Assembly: GCA_040220135.1 (NCBI GenBank)
Contig: JAVJTT010000011.1
Location: 1-64,000 of the forward strand
Reading direction: 5' to 3'
Length of the DNA: 64,000 nt
DNA from: CAJXMH01 sp040220135
Lineage (GTDB): Bacteria; Bacteroidota; Bacteroidia; Flavobacteriales_E; Vicingaceae
Part shown: one piece after another, positions 17,467-26,900 of the stretch
Numbering within the stretch: position 1 is the stretch's first letter
Layout of the letters: every line of letters starts with the position of its first letter
The notes under the pieces: generated by a model
What the model was told of the DNA's origin: nothing
The model's input: only the letters and a program-made list of their open reading frames with translations
Database searches by the model: none
Position numbers and translations under genes: made by a program

Positions 17467-18819
17467 TTAAAGCAAACCTCTATTTTTTATCTCGAGGTAC
17501 TTGTTAATGGTATTTACTGACAAGTCATTTGGACTAGTCTTAATGGCTTGAATACCATTTCGTTTTAGTTCGGTCAGGACTTGTTCTTTTTCTAGTATCA
17601 GCCCCTCTGAAACACTTTGCTCAAAGAATCCATCTAAGTTGTAAACGGCTTTCTTTGCTCGTTGTCGCAACTCTGTATTTTCAAAAATAACACAGAGCAG
17701 CAAATGCTTTTTTGCAATGGCTTGTAAGTATTTCATTTGCCTTTGCATGCTTAATCGAGATTCGAAATTGGTGTAAAGAATGATTAAGCTTCTGCCCTTA
17801 ACTTGCGTTCTCAAGTTTAGTAACAAACGTTGATAGTCTGATTCCTTTACTCTTGTTTCTTGTTTGTACAAGGCTTCATTAATTAAGCCAATTTGTTTTC
17901 TTTTCCTTGATGGAGGAATCCAACTTCCAATCACATTAGAGAAAGTAATCAAACCGGCCTTATCCCCTCTAGATTGTGCTATTCCAGCCAAAACTAAAGC
18001 GGAGTTTATGGAATAGTCTAATAAGCTAAGTCCTTCAAAAGGCATGTGCATCATTCTTCCTTTGTCGATCACCAGGTAGACGGCTTGTGCTTTTTCATCT
18101 TCAAAATGATTCACCATTAACTGCCTTTTTCTAGCGGTGGCCTTCCAATTAATTCGCTTAAAGTCGTCTCCTCTATGGTATTCCTTTATTTGATCAAATT
18201 CTGAAGCGCCTCCTACTTTTCGCATTCGCTTTACACCGGCTTCATTTAAACGGTTGGCAGAATTTAGTAGGGAAAACTTTTGATACTGAATCATTGATGG
18301 GTAAACTTTTACAGTTTGGGAGGCTGCAAAAGTGTAGAAACGTTCTACCATGCCAATTCTACTCTTTACCCCAATCCGAATGTTACCAAAGTGGTATTCA
18401 CCCCTTTCTATGGGGCGTATAAAATAGCGGACTGTTTCTTCAATAAGGAGCTTCTTTGCTTTTAATCTAAATTCTTGATTCGTTAGTTGAATCTGGTCAG
18501 GTAATTCTTCAATGAGCCGTAAGTTTACCTTGCTTGAAAATTTTCCTTTTACTTTAATGAAAACCTGATTTCTATCTCCATTTGATAATTTATCTGCAAC
18601 AACCCTGTATGCATCAAGCTCATTTCTTAAAAGAAATAGAAATAAAAACTCGATCAAAAGCAGAAAAATCAACACCGCAAATAGTATTCCGCCTAACCCA
18701 TAGAAAAAAGGCATAGCAAAACCAAAACAAAATACTGCGGCTATGGAGCTTATCGCGACTAAGAATCGGTTTGATAAGTAGAAAAGGCCGTATTTATCTA
18801 GGAACTTCAATCTGCTCAA
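17467..18819 (-). CDS. DUF58 domain protein (MoxR-associated)
   Basis: 450 aa. Two N-terminal membrane helices (about 17-58) precede an Ig-like region. The DUF58 signature follows: YHRGDDFKRINWKATARKRQLMVNHFE, then VYLVIDKGRMM and a VWA-like fold. The best start is a TTG at 18819. It overlaps the moxR gene by 26 bp and is the last gene of the spoIIM-DUF4129-DUF4350-moxR-DUF58 operon. Proteins of this family are nearly always encoded next to MoxR ATPases and are thought to be their partners in assembling or maturing envelope complexes. The specific client is unknown. Confidence 0.92.
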   Translation of the reverse strand: MSRLKFLDKYGLFYLSNRFLVAISSIAAVFCFGFAMPFFYGLGGILFAVLIFLLLIEFLFLFLLRNELDAYRVVADKLSNGDRNQVFIKVKGKFSSKVNLRLIEELPDQIQLTNQEFRLKAKKLLIEETVRYFIRPIERGEYHFGNIRIGVKSRIGMVERFYTFAASQTVKVYPSMIQYQKFSLLNSANRLNEAGVKRMRKVGGASEFDQIKEYHRGDDFKRINWKATARKRQLMVNHFEDEKAQAVYLVIDKGRMMHMPFEGLSLLDYSINSALVLAGIAQSRGDKAGLITFSNVIGSWIPPSRKRKQIGLINEALYKQETRVKESDYQRLLLNLRTQVKGRSLIILYTNFESRLSMQRQMKYLQAIAKKHLLLCVIFENTELRQRAKKAVYNLDGFFEQSVSEGLILEKEQVLTELKRNGIQAIKTSPNDLSVNTINKYLEIKNRGLL

Positions 18820-19825
18820 TTATACCGTCAATTACTTCATCAATCAGAAGGCCTTCAATCTCCTTCTCGGGGGTAAGAATAAGCCTGTGCCTTAATACGG
18901 CAGGCACAACTTCTTTAACGTCTTCCGGTATTACAAACTTTCTACCTTTTATAAAAGCCAAAGCTTTAGTGGCTTGCAAAATACCTAAAGCGGCCCTTGG
19001 AGAACCTCCAACGCTAAGCTGTGGGTCTTCTCTACTTTGATGAATCACTTTAACCATATAACTTAAAAGTTTTTCATCTACTTGAATGGCACTTACCTCA
19101 TTTCTAAAATTGAGCAAATCAGATTTACTCAATACGGAATTGATGCTATCGAGTCGGTTAAAGTGAAAATTTTGATTCGCTGCCTTCAAAATAGCCAATT
19201 CCTCTTCTTGATTGGGGTAATTGACTTCCAACTTAAATAAAAAACGATCTAGCTGAGCTTCCGGTAATTTATAAGTTCCTTCACTATCTATAGGGTTTTG
19301 AGTTGCCAATACCAAGAAAGGTTCGTCCAATTGGTAGGTCATACCATCAACGCTAACCTGCCTTTCTGCCATGCACTCGAACATCGCGGCTTGTGTTTTG
19401 GCAGGCGCTCTGTTTACTTCATCAATTAAAATCAACTGATTGAATATGGGGCCTTTAACAAACTCAAATTTGTTGGTGCTATCGTTGTAAATGTTTGTTC
19501 CGGTAATGTCTGTAGGCATTAAGTCGGGCGTAAACTGAATTCTACCATATGGCAAACTCAGGGTCTTCGCCAATATTTTCGCGATCAGAGTTTTAGCAAC
19601 TCCTGGAACCCCTTCTAGAAGCACATGTCCTTCACTCAAGAGTCCAATTAATAAAAAGTCAATTAGTTCATCCTGCCCAATTAAAATTTTGTGAATCTCT
19701 TTTCGTAAAGCTTCTAACTTCTTCAATTGCTCTGAAGGAAGCTGCTCTTCACTTTCTTGGAAAGAATCAGCACTCATGTTTTGATTCTCTTTATTTAAGT
19801 CACTTGCTTCTTGGTCTTTCTCCAT
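18794..19825 (-). CDS. MoxR-family AAA+ ATPase
   Basis: 343 aa from the ATG at 19825. An in-frame ATG at 19882 would add 19 residues but overlap the upstream gene by 83 bp. Walker A is GVPGVAKT (72-79), Walker B LILIDEVNRAP, then sensor 1 ATQNP, arginine-finger region PEAQLDRF, and the C-terminal lid SVGGSPRAALGILQATKALA. MoxR ATPases act as chaperones that insert cofactors or mature complexes, together with VWA/DUF58 proteins. It overlaps DUF4350 by 26 bp and DUF58 by 26 bp, so it is tightly co-translated. Confidence 0.95.
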   Translation of the reverse strand: MEKDQEASDLNKENQNMSADSFQESEEQLPSEQLKKLEALRKEIHKILIGQDELIDFLLIGLLSEGHVLLEGVPGVAKTLIAKILAKTLSLPYGRIQFTPDLMPTDITGTNIYNDSTNKFEFVKGPIFNQLILIDEVNRAPAKTQAAMFECMAERQVSVDGMTYQLDEPFLVLATQNPIDSEGTYKLPEAQLDRFLFKLEVNYPNQEEELAILKAANQNFHFNRLDSINSVLSKSDLLNFRNEVSAIQVDEKLLSYMVKVIHQSREDPQLSVGGSPRAALGILQATKALAFIKGRKFVIPEDVKEVVPAVLRHRLILTPEKEIEGLLIDEVIDGIIEQIEVPR

Positions 19826-21080
19826 GTAGTTTATCTTTAAAGAATTGAAATTTTGAGCATAATGAGAAGAACTCACGCTCATTTATTATGTCTGCTTTAA
19901 TCAGGTATTCATAGTCCTTAAACAAAGCCTTTATTCTGGCTTCCTTTACCCCACTCTTTTTTGCTAAATGATAAATAAATTCATCATCGACTTTTGCTGT
20001 TTCGAGTCGGAACCTCAGTTTGATCTCATGCATTAAAAAATGCATTTTCTTTTGTAGTATAGCGCGGTAATCGCTTCTACTTTGATGTAAGCCACTAATC
20101 GTTTTTACAAAACTCAAACTCAAATTCTGTGGAGCTTGATGCTCTTTTATTGCCCTTTGTTGGCGAAATACCCGTAAAAACAGAAACACCAACACTCCGA
20201 TTAAAAGTAAGTAATAAGCAAACTTTAAAGAGGGTTGAGAGTGAATGAATGAAAGTAAACTTCGATCTTCAAAATCATTTTTAAAATCAAGAGTTTGCGA
20301 CCAATGAATTGGACCATCAGAAAAGTTTGAGAGTAAGCTTTCGCTAAGCGACCTTTCTCCATACAGCAGTTCATAATTACTCAGCACAGTGGGAATGGTG
20401 TATAAATAGAGTTCCCCCTCGCCCAGTTTGTATTTTAAGCCTAGCGCTTTTTTGCTTTTGCTTTCTATAATAACCTCAGCGTTCGACTGATAATCCGAAA
20501 AATAATGAAAGTACCGATAAGGCTTGATGGAATAGCTTTGGCCTTCTGACCGAAGCTCAAAGTTAGCCTTTAGCTCTTCAGCACTCAAATTCAAACTATC
20601 AACTACGCTAGTTTTAAACCGAAGTGCCTCAGCTAACTGATAAGGCATACTAAAGGCAAACAGCTGGGCTACATTTCCTTTCTCTATGTGTTTGACCAGG
20701 CCACTAAGTGCATATTCGCTGCCACTTAAGCGCAGATCTACTCCCAAGTAATTGAAAGTATCTTTTGCCCTTTGGTCCAAATTGACAAAACCATTAGATT
20801 GTCTTCGCTCAATTTGTTCAATTAAAAAGTTTAAAGAATCAGCGCTGCTATTATTGTAATATTGCCAAAGCTCATCTTCATTTAAACGAAGAACCTTCTG
20901 CTCAGGAAATACATGCTCGAGCTCTTTGAATAAAACATAGCAACCAAATGGATCTTGATTAAAGGACTTTAGATTGATCGACCAATTGATTGGTTTAGGT
21001 TGGTTAGCAAAATGCAAGAATGTGATTCCAATGTAAACAGAAATCAAAACCCCTATTAGAAGAACGATTTTTTTAAGCAT
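19800..21080 (-). CDS. DUF4350 domain membrane protein
   Basis: 426 aa. N-terminal transmembrane helix (about 5-23), an extracytoplasmic region of about 240 residues with a DUF4350-like GATase-type fold, a second transmembrane helix (about 270-290, YYLLLIGVLVFLFLRVF), and a basic cytoplasmic helical tail. DUF4350 genes sit in MoxR/DUF58 clusters in Bacteroidota and Actinobacteria. Function unknown; probably part of the same membrane assembly. It overlaps the DUF4129 gene by 8 bp. Confidence 0.85.
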   Translation of the reverse strand: MLKKIVLLIGVLISVYIGITFLHFANQPKPINWSINLKSFNQDPFGCYVLFKELEHVFPEQKVLRLNEDELWQYYNNSSADSLNFLIEQIERRQSNGFVNLDQRAKDTFNYLGVDLRLSGSEYALSGLVKHIEKGNVAQLFAFSMPYQLAEALRFKTSVVDSLNLSAEELKANFELRSEGQSYSIKPYRYFHYFSDYQSNAEVIIESKSKKALGLKYKLGEGELYLYTIPTVLSNYELLYGERSLSESLLSNFSDGPIHWSQTLDFKNDFEDRSLLSFIHSQPSLKFAYYLLLIGVLVFLFLRVFRQQRAIKEHQAPQNLSLSFVKTISGLHQSRSDYRAILQKKMHFLMHEIKLRFRLETAKVDDEFIYHLAKKSGVKEARIKALFKDYEYLIKADIINEREFFSLCSKFQFFKDKLHGERPRSK

Positions 21081-21717
21081 CTGCTTTTGTTAATAGTGTT
21101 CTTAATTGGCTCTCTGCTTGCTCTACCATTTGTTTTGAAGGGCTTTGCTTACCATAACAAACCACTTCAAAAACAGTATTAATAAACACAAATTCAGACC
21201 TAAGATTTGAGGGCATTTCTCTTAAATACTCTCGATTGGTTTTATCTTGATGCAGTTGAATCAAAGACCTTAGGCTTAACTCTTGCAACAAATAGAAAAA
21301 TAAGAATCGGATTGCGTCATAGTTATTCCCACCTTCTTTTGCTTTCTTATATTCTGTTTGATAATCAAGACTATTGTTCGCCTCTTTATCTATGAAATTT
21401 TGGATAATACTAGCTTTCGCTTTGGACTTAGAAAGACTTTTACTCCGGTAGGCAAGATAAAAAAGCGCCATTAATAAAGCGGCTAAAATGACCAGACCTA
21501 TAGCAGAGGTTAGAAAATCAAATATTGATTCAATAAGGTTGCCAATGCCACTTTCAGAATTCTGTTCATTTGTATCGACTTCCCTCAGATAGTGATATTT
21601 TTCTTTCGATTTATAAGTTTCAATTCGCTGCTCATCAAACTTTCTCAATTTCGCTTCTTGTCCAAAAGCAAAACCAACGCCTAGTATCATTATCATTGCG
21701 AACAAAAATGTCTTCAA
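21073..21717 (-). CDS. DUF4129-like membrane protein
   Basis: 214 aa. Signal peptide (about 1-19, ends AFGQ), a short extracytoplasmic segment, one transmembrane helix (about 72-92) and a cytoplasmic C-terminus. The C-terminal part has the DUF4129 pattern: AIRFLFFYLLQELS, HQDKTNREYLREM and FEVVCYGK. It lies between spoIIM (4-bp overlap) and DUF4350 (8-bp overlap). Family members accompany MoxR/DUF58 proteins; some are fused to transglutaminase domains, which this one lacks. Confidence 0.82.
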   Translation of the reverse strand: MKTFLFAMIMILGVGFAFGQEAKLRKFDEQRIETYKSKEKYHYLREVDTNEQNSESGIGNLIESIFDFLTSAIGLVILAALLMALFYLAYRSKSLSKSKAKASIIQNFIDKEANNSLDYQTEYKKAKEGGNNYDAIRFLFFYLLQELSLRSLIQLHQDKTNREYLREMPSNLRSEFVFINTVFEVVCYGKQSPSKQMVEQAESQLRTLLTKADA

Positions 21718-22670
21718 CTCTTTTGCTTTTTAGAGATTTGGATCGGTAGTAAAACAAAATACCAAACTGAAAAAGTGGCCGAAGCTAAAATTAGCAAGAA
21801 GCGAATAATCGCGGGTAAATCAGTTAAGCGGGTAAAAAAGCTCTCAATGAAGCCAGCTAAAATGATTAGAGGGACAATGCCCAAAAATATTTTAATCCCA
21901 TCCCTAGCGTGCAAAACAGTAGACTTTCTTCGACTAAGGTGGGACGGAAACAAGAATCCCTTTCCCAAAACAACACCGGCAAATGCAGCAATGATCAGAC
22001 AACTAATTTCTATGGTTCCATGGAGCCAAATGGCAAGAAAGGAATCAAGAAAAACATCTTGCTTAACGAAGAAGTATTGAAAGCTTCCCAACATTACTGC
22101 ATTTCTAAAAAGTAAATAAAAGGGGCCAACGCAAAATAAAATACCGGATATGAATATCAGTCCTGAAACCTTTAAATTATTTAAGGTTATTCCCCAGAAC
22201 ATAGACTCTTGACCTTGTGACTTATAAATTGCCATGGGATCCCCATTTTCAATATTTGCCAAGGTTTTATCTACGTAAGCATCTCCTAAAACATAACGTG
22301 GAAAGGCTTCATTATACTGAGTGGAAACCACACCGATTACTACAAAGATGAGAAAAGCGATAAAGACCCAAAGAAGGAAAAGATGATGCTTAGCCATGGT
22401 AGCCGGAACTTCATAACGCCAAAATTTCCAAAAATGAAATCTTTTCCTCGGTCTTTGGTGGATAAGAAGATAAAGCCGTTGTGTTAATTGGTTCAAATAC
22501 TTTTCCGTCATACTTCCGGCATAGAAAGTCTGAGCATAGGCGAGATCGTCTGTAAGCTCCACAAATAAATCGGTAGCCTCTTCAGCCGACAAACTTCTGC
22601 TAGAATTTAGTAATTCCTCAGCTTTGTTCCACTTTTTGTGATGTAAAGCCAAAAAGGAGGCTTCTCTCAT
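21714..22670 (-). CDS. Stage II sporulation protein M-like (SpoIIM/DUF95) membrane protein
   Basis: 318 aa. A soluble N-terminal helical region (about 1-100) is followed by five or six transmembrane helices. The conserved elements are NNLKVSGLIFISGILFCVGP and WLHGTIEISCLIIAAFAGVVLG. It is the first gene of the five-gene moxR operon. In non-sporulating bacteria this family occurs with RDD and MoxR/DUF58 genes, and an RDD gene lies divergently next door here. It is not a sporulation gene in this organism; the role is unknown. Confidence 0.88.
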   Translation of the reverse strand: MREASFLALHHKKWNKAEELLNSSRSLSAEEATDLFVELTDDLAYAQTFYAGSMTEKYLNQLTQRLYLLIHQRPRKRFHFWKFWRYEVPATMAKHHLFLLWVFIAFLIFVVIGVVSTQYNEAFPRYVLGDAYVDKTLANIENGDPMAIYKSQGQESMFWGITLNNLKVSGLIFISGILFCVGPFYLLFRNAVMLGSFQYFFVKQDVFLDSFLAIWLHGTIEISCLIIAAFAGVVLGKGFLFPSHLSRRKSTVLHARDGIKIFLGIVPLIILAGFIESFFTRLTDLPAIIRFLLILASATFSVWYFVLLPIQISKKQKS

Positions 22671-22678
22671 TTAGTTCG

Positions 22679-22686
22679 TATTTTTA
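22679..22686 (+). promoter_or_regulatory. -7 element of the RDD gene
   Basis: TATTTTTA, one mismatch to TAnnTTTG. Transcription would start near 22692. This is upstream of the conserved RDD N-terminal coding sequence but about 120 nt upstream of the first ATG (22813). Confidence 0.4.
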
Positions 22687-22695
22687 GCGATTCTG

Positions 22696-22725
22696 AAAAA
22701 TTACTGAAAAATTAACATCCTCAAA
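22696..22725 (-). promoter_or_regulatory. Promoter of the spoIIM-moxR-DUF58 operon
   Basis: On the minus strand, TTTG (22725-22722), an 18-bp spacer, then TAATTTTT (22703-22696), 25 nt before the ATG at 22670. Confidence 0.35.
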
Positions 22726-23538
22726 ATACCCACGGCTCAAAACGTATCAATAGGCTTTCAAATAGCGTCTATTGGTCATCGAATTGGTGCTGCTGCGCTA
22801 GACTTACTGATTATGGGGATTTACCTGGTTCTAGTTAGTCAAGTGTATTCTTTTGCGAGGCTATTTGACGAAACGCTTGGAGCCGGTTCCATAACTATTA
22901 ATGTGCTTTTGTATCTTCCCATTATGATCTATTATCCGCTACTGGAATATTTCTTAAAAGGCAAAACGCTTGGCAAGTTCATTATGGGAATACGAGTAAC
23001 CAATAAAGATGGATCTTTACCCTCTCTATTTGATTACCTATTGCGTTGGCTGATGCGAGGTTTTGATGTTAAAATAGGTTTGGTTCTTTTTTTTCTCACT
23101 CCTATTTTTTGGAGCGATAGTACAGCACGAGAATCGCAATACCTTCTGTTTGTTTTTATGTTTATCCCCTTTCCTTTGATTGGCTTAATCTCAATGGCAT
23201 TAACCAAAAACACTCAACGTTTAGGTGATATTATTGCCAATACTGTAGTACTTCAAAAGTCAGAGAAAGCAAGCTTGAAAGACACCATATTGATAAATGA
23301 GACGGAAGAACATCAAGTAAAATACAAAGAGGTTTTACAATTGCGTGATAAAGACATTTACATTTTAAAGAAGATTGTTGAAAGAGCTGAAAACCAAAGG
23401 GATTTCAGCCGTGTAAAAGAGCTTTCTGATAAAGCGAAAGAGCGCTTGAAAATTAAGAATGATGAATTGCCCTTACCTTTCTTAAAACAACTGCTAAAAG
23501 ATTACAATCATCTTGCTAAGAAAAAAGACCTGAAATAA
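22711..23538 (+). CDS. RDD family membrane protein, probable non-canonical start
   Basis: The reading frame is open from the stop codon at 22705. It encodes KINILKIPTAQNV, then SIGFQIASIGHRIGAAALDL, before the first ATG at 22813. The TAQNV...G.RIGA.A.DLLI stretch is the standard RDD N-terminus and includes the Arg and Asp that name the family. So the true protein must start upstream of 22813, yet there is no ATG, GTG or TTG there. ATT at 22711 is the best candidate (275 aa); ATC at 22717 is another. Three membrane helices are followed by a charged cytoplasmic tail (about residues 195-275). A start at 22813 would give 241 aa lacking the family signature. It is divergent from the spoIIM operon, a common RDD neighbourhood. 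Confidence 0.78.
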   Translation: MNILKIPTAQNVSIGFQIASIGHRIGAAALDLLIMGIYLVLVSQVYSFARLFDETLGAGSITINVLLYLPIMIYYPLLEYFLKGKTLGKFIMGIRVTNKDGSLPSLFDYLLRWLMRGFDVKIGLVLFFLTPIFWSDSTARESQYLLFVFMFIPFPLIGLISMALTKNTQRLGDIIANTVVLQKSEKASLKDTILINETEEHQVKYKEVLQLRDKDIYILKKIVERAENQRDFSRVKELSDKAKERLKIKNDELPLPFLKQLLKDYNHLAKKKDLK

Positions 23539-23568
23539 AAAAAGGCCGCTCAAACGAGCGGCCTTTTT
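23538..23568. terminator. Bidirectional intrinsic terminator
   Basis: GGCCGCTC (23544-23551), AAAC loop, GAGCGGCC (23556-23563), a perfect 8-bp stem with an A run before and a T run after. It ends the RDD gene on the plus strand and the long rpoBC-DUF3467 operon on the minus strand. Confidence 0.92.
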
Positions 23569-23589
23569 GCTACTTTCTAGCACTGAGTA

Positions 23590-23922
23590 TTAAGCTTCTG
23601 CTTTAGGGCCTCCAAAATTCATTGGGAACTGAGGACCTTCTGCATCTTTAATGTCTCCATGCTGCGATTCAAACTTGGAAATATTATCGTGTAATGCTCG
23701 CATTAACCTCTTTGCATGCTGCGGCGTCATCATAATACGTGACTTCACTTTGGCTTTTGGTAAACCGGGCATTACTTTAATAAAATCAAACACAAATTCT
23801 GAGTTAGAATGACTGATGATAGCGAGGTTCGAATAGGTTCCTTCTGCTACTTCTTCTGTCAATTCTATGTTCAACTTATCCTGACCTTGAGGATTGTCGT
23901 TATTGTTGTTTTCGTCGCTCAT
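23590..23922 (-). CDS. DUF3467 protein
   Basis: 110 aa, soluble. DUF3467 pattern: AEGTYSNLAIISHSNSEFVFDFIKVMPG, then KSRIMMTPQHAKRLMRALHDNI. It is 8 bp downstream of rpoC and shares its transcript, an arrangement typical of Bacteroidota. No biochemical role is established; the fixed position after rpoC suggests a link to transcription. It ends at the shared bidirectional terminator. Confidence 0.93.
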   Translation of the reverse strand: MSDENNNNDNPQGQDKLNIELTEEVAEGTYSNLAIISHSNSEFVFDFIKVMPGLPKAKVKSRIMMTPQHAKRLMRALHDNISKFESQHGDIKDAEGPQFPMNFGGPKAEA

Positions 23923-23930
23923 GATTCTGC

Positions 23931-26900
23931 TTATTCTTCAGTTTCAACTTCTTCTGCTACAGGTGCTTTCTGCAACTTTTCGTATTCTGCTTTCGAACCA
24001 ATAATATAGTCTTGGAAGTCTCTAGTTCCTGTACCTGCAGGAATCAAGTGTCCTACAATAACATTCTCTTTCAAGCCTTCTAAGGTGTCTATTTTACCGT
24101 TCACAGCAGCCTCATTCAATACTTTCGTTGTCTCTTGGAAAGAGGCAGCTGATATAAAGCTATCGGTTTGCAGTGAAGCTCTGGTAATTCCTTGCAACAC
24201 AGAATTCGAAGTGGCAGGTACTGCATCTCGTGCGGTCACCAACTTCTTATCCTGACGTTTCAATTTAGAATTCTCTTCTCTCATCTTACGTGGAGAAACG
24301 ATTTGTCCTTGCTTCATGCTGTCAGAATCGCCGCCATCTTCAACTACTTTCTTGCCAAAGATCCAGTCATTCTCTTCTGCAAAATCCGTTTTATTTACAA
24401 TTTGTTTCTCCAAGAATCGAGTGTCTCCCGGATCTTCAATGATTACTTTACGCATCATCTGACGAACAATTACTTCAAAGTGCTTATCGTTGATCTTAAC
24501 TCCTTGTAAACGGTAAACTTCTTGTACCTCATTTACCAAGTACTCTTGCACTTGTGTTGGTCCTTTGATCGCTAGAATATCAGCCGGAGTTGTTGCTCCA
24601 TCAGATAGTGGAGTACCTGCTCTTACAAAGTCATTCTCTTGTACAAGAATGTGTTTTGAAAGATTAATCAAGTACTTTTTCACTTCTCCGGTTCGTGACT
24701 CTACAATCACCTCACGGTTACCTCGCTTGATTTTACCAAAGCTAACGATACCGTCAATTTCTGAAACCACAGCCGGATTAGATGGGTTACGAGCCTCGAA
24801 TAACTCTGTTACTCTTGGCAGACCACCGGTAATATCACCTGACTTACCAGAAACACGTGGAATTTTCACCAATGTCTTTCCAGCTTCAATTTTATCACCT
24901 TCCTGAACTACAATATGAGCTCCTACAGGCAAGTTGTATGTTTTAACTACTTCTTTCTTGCTGTTCAAGAGTTTAATCTCAGGGATCATTTTCTTATCTC
25001 TTGTCTCCGTGATTACTTTTTCAGTAAATCCGGTTTGCTCATCAGACTCGTCTTTATAGGTTACCCCATCAATCAAGTTTTCAAAAGCTACCGTTCCAGA
25101 AATTTCAGCAATAATCAAGGCGTTGTATGGATCCCAATGACAAATCTGATCTCCTTTCTTCACTTTTGATCCATCTTTTTGTTCTAAAATAGACCCATAA
25201 GGAATAACGTTAGTTGTCAGGGCGATTTTTGTTTTTGGATCCAAGATTCTCGCTTCAGCAGAACGACCAACAACTATGGTCACTTTCTTCCCTTCTCTAT
25301 CTTCTCCTTCTACAGTTCTCAGCTCATCAATTTCCAATATACCATCGTACTTGGCTTCTACTCTAGACTCATCAGCAATTTTAGAGGCCGTACCACCCAC
25401 GTGGAAAGTACGTAAGGTTAACTGAGTTCCAGGTTCACCAATAGACTGTGCAGCGATTACTCCTACAGACTCTCCTTTTTGAGCCATTCTACCGGTAGCT
25501 AGACTACGTCCATAACACTTTGAACATACGCCACGCTTCATTTCACAGGCTAGTACCGAACGCATTTCAACTTCATCAATTGGAGAAGCTTCAATTTCAC
25601 GGGCTACTTCTTCAGTTACTTCATCACCAGAGGCAACGATTAAGTCTCCTGTGTTTGGATGATAAATATCATGTACCGTAGTTCGACCTAGAATTCTATC
25701 GTATAAAGATTCAACTTCTTCGTCATTTTTCATTAAAGCAGAAATGGTTGTACCTCTTAAAGTACCACAGTCTACTTCTGTAATCACAACGTCTTGAGAT
25801 ACGTCAACCAATCGACGAGTTAAGTAACCGGCATCTGCTGTTTTCAAGGCAGTATCGGCCAAACCTTTCCTCGCACCGTGAGTTGAAATAAAGTACTCAA
25901 GAATTGAAAGTCCTTCTTTAAAGTTTGAAAGAATTGGGTTTTCAATAATCTCTTGTCCTGTTGAACCGGATTTTTGTGGTTTCGCCATCAATCCTCTCAT
26001 TCCTGAAAGCTGACGAATTTGTTCTTTTGAACCTCTTGCTCCGGAGTCAAACATCATGTATACTGAGTTGAATCCTTGGTTATCAGTCTTCAAACGCTCC
26101 ATTACCGTATTAGTCAAACGAGTGTTGGTATGCGTCCAAATGTCAATAATTTGGTTATACCGCTCATTGTTAGTAATGAATCCCATGTTGTAATTTTCCC
26201 ATACCTCTTGAACCTGTTGGTTCGCCTTCTCCATCATCTCTTCCTTGGCATCAGGAATAATTACATCACCGAGATTAAAGGATAATCCTCCTTTAAAAGA
26301 CATATTGTAACCTAAGTTCTTAATTTCATCTAAGAAATCAGCTGTTTCAGCAACACCTGAAACCTTTAAGATGTCTCCAATAATGTCTCTCAGTGACTTT
26401 TTGGTCAATAATTCATTAATAAATGGCACTTCTTTGGGTGCCACCTGATTGAATATTACTCGGCCACAAGTGGTTTCGATCAATTCGGTTTTACCGGCCT
26501 TGGTAATCTTCACTTTAATCTTAGCGTGAATGTCTAATCGACCTTCATTCTTAGCAATAATTACTTCTTCAGGTGAGTAGAAAGTTTTTCCTTCTCCTTT
26601 AACCGTAATGTTTTCATCTGAAGTTCGCTCTTTGGTCAAATAATAAAGACCTAACACCATATCTTGAGATGGAACGGCAATTGGAGATCCATTCGCCGGA
26701 TTCAAGATGTTGTGAGAAGCTAACATTAACATTTGAGCTTCTAGTATCGCGGCATTGCCTAAAGGCAAGTGCACCGCCATTTGGTCACCATCAAAATCAG
26801 CATTAAATGCCGTACAAACTAAGGGGTGAAGGCGAATGGCTTTCCCTTCAATTAGCTTGGGCTGAAATGCCTGGATACCTAAACGGTGAAGGGTCGGAGC

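Noticed and set aside
21714..22670. Evidence for sporulation from the SpoIIM-like gene
   Set aside because: The family is widespread in non-sporulating bacteria, and the neighbours are MoxR/DUF58 genes, not sporulation genes.
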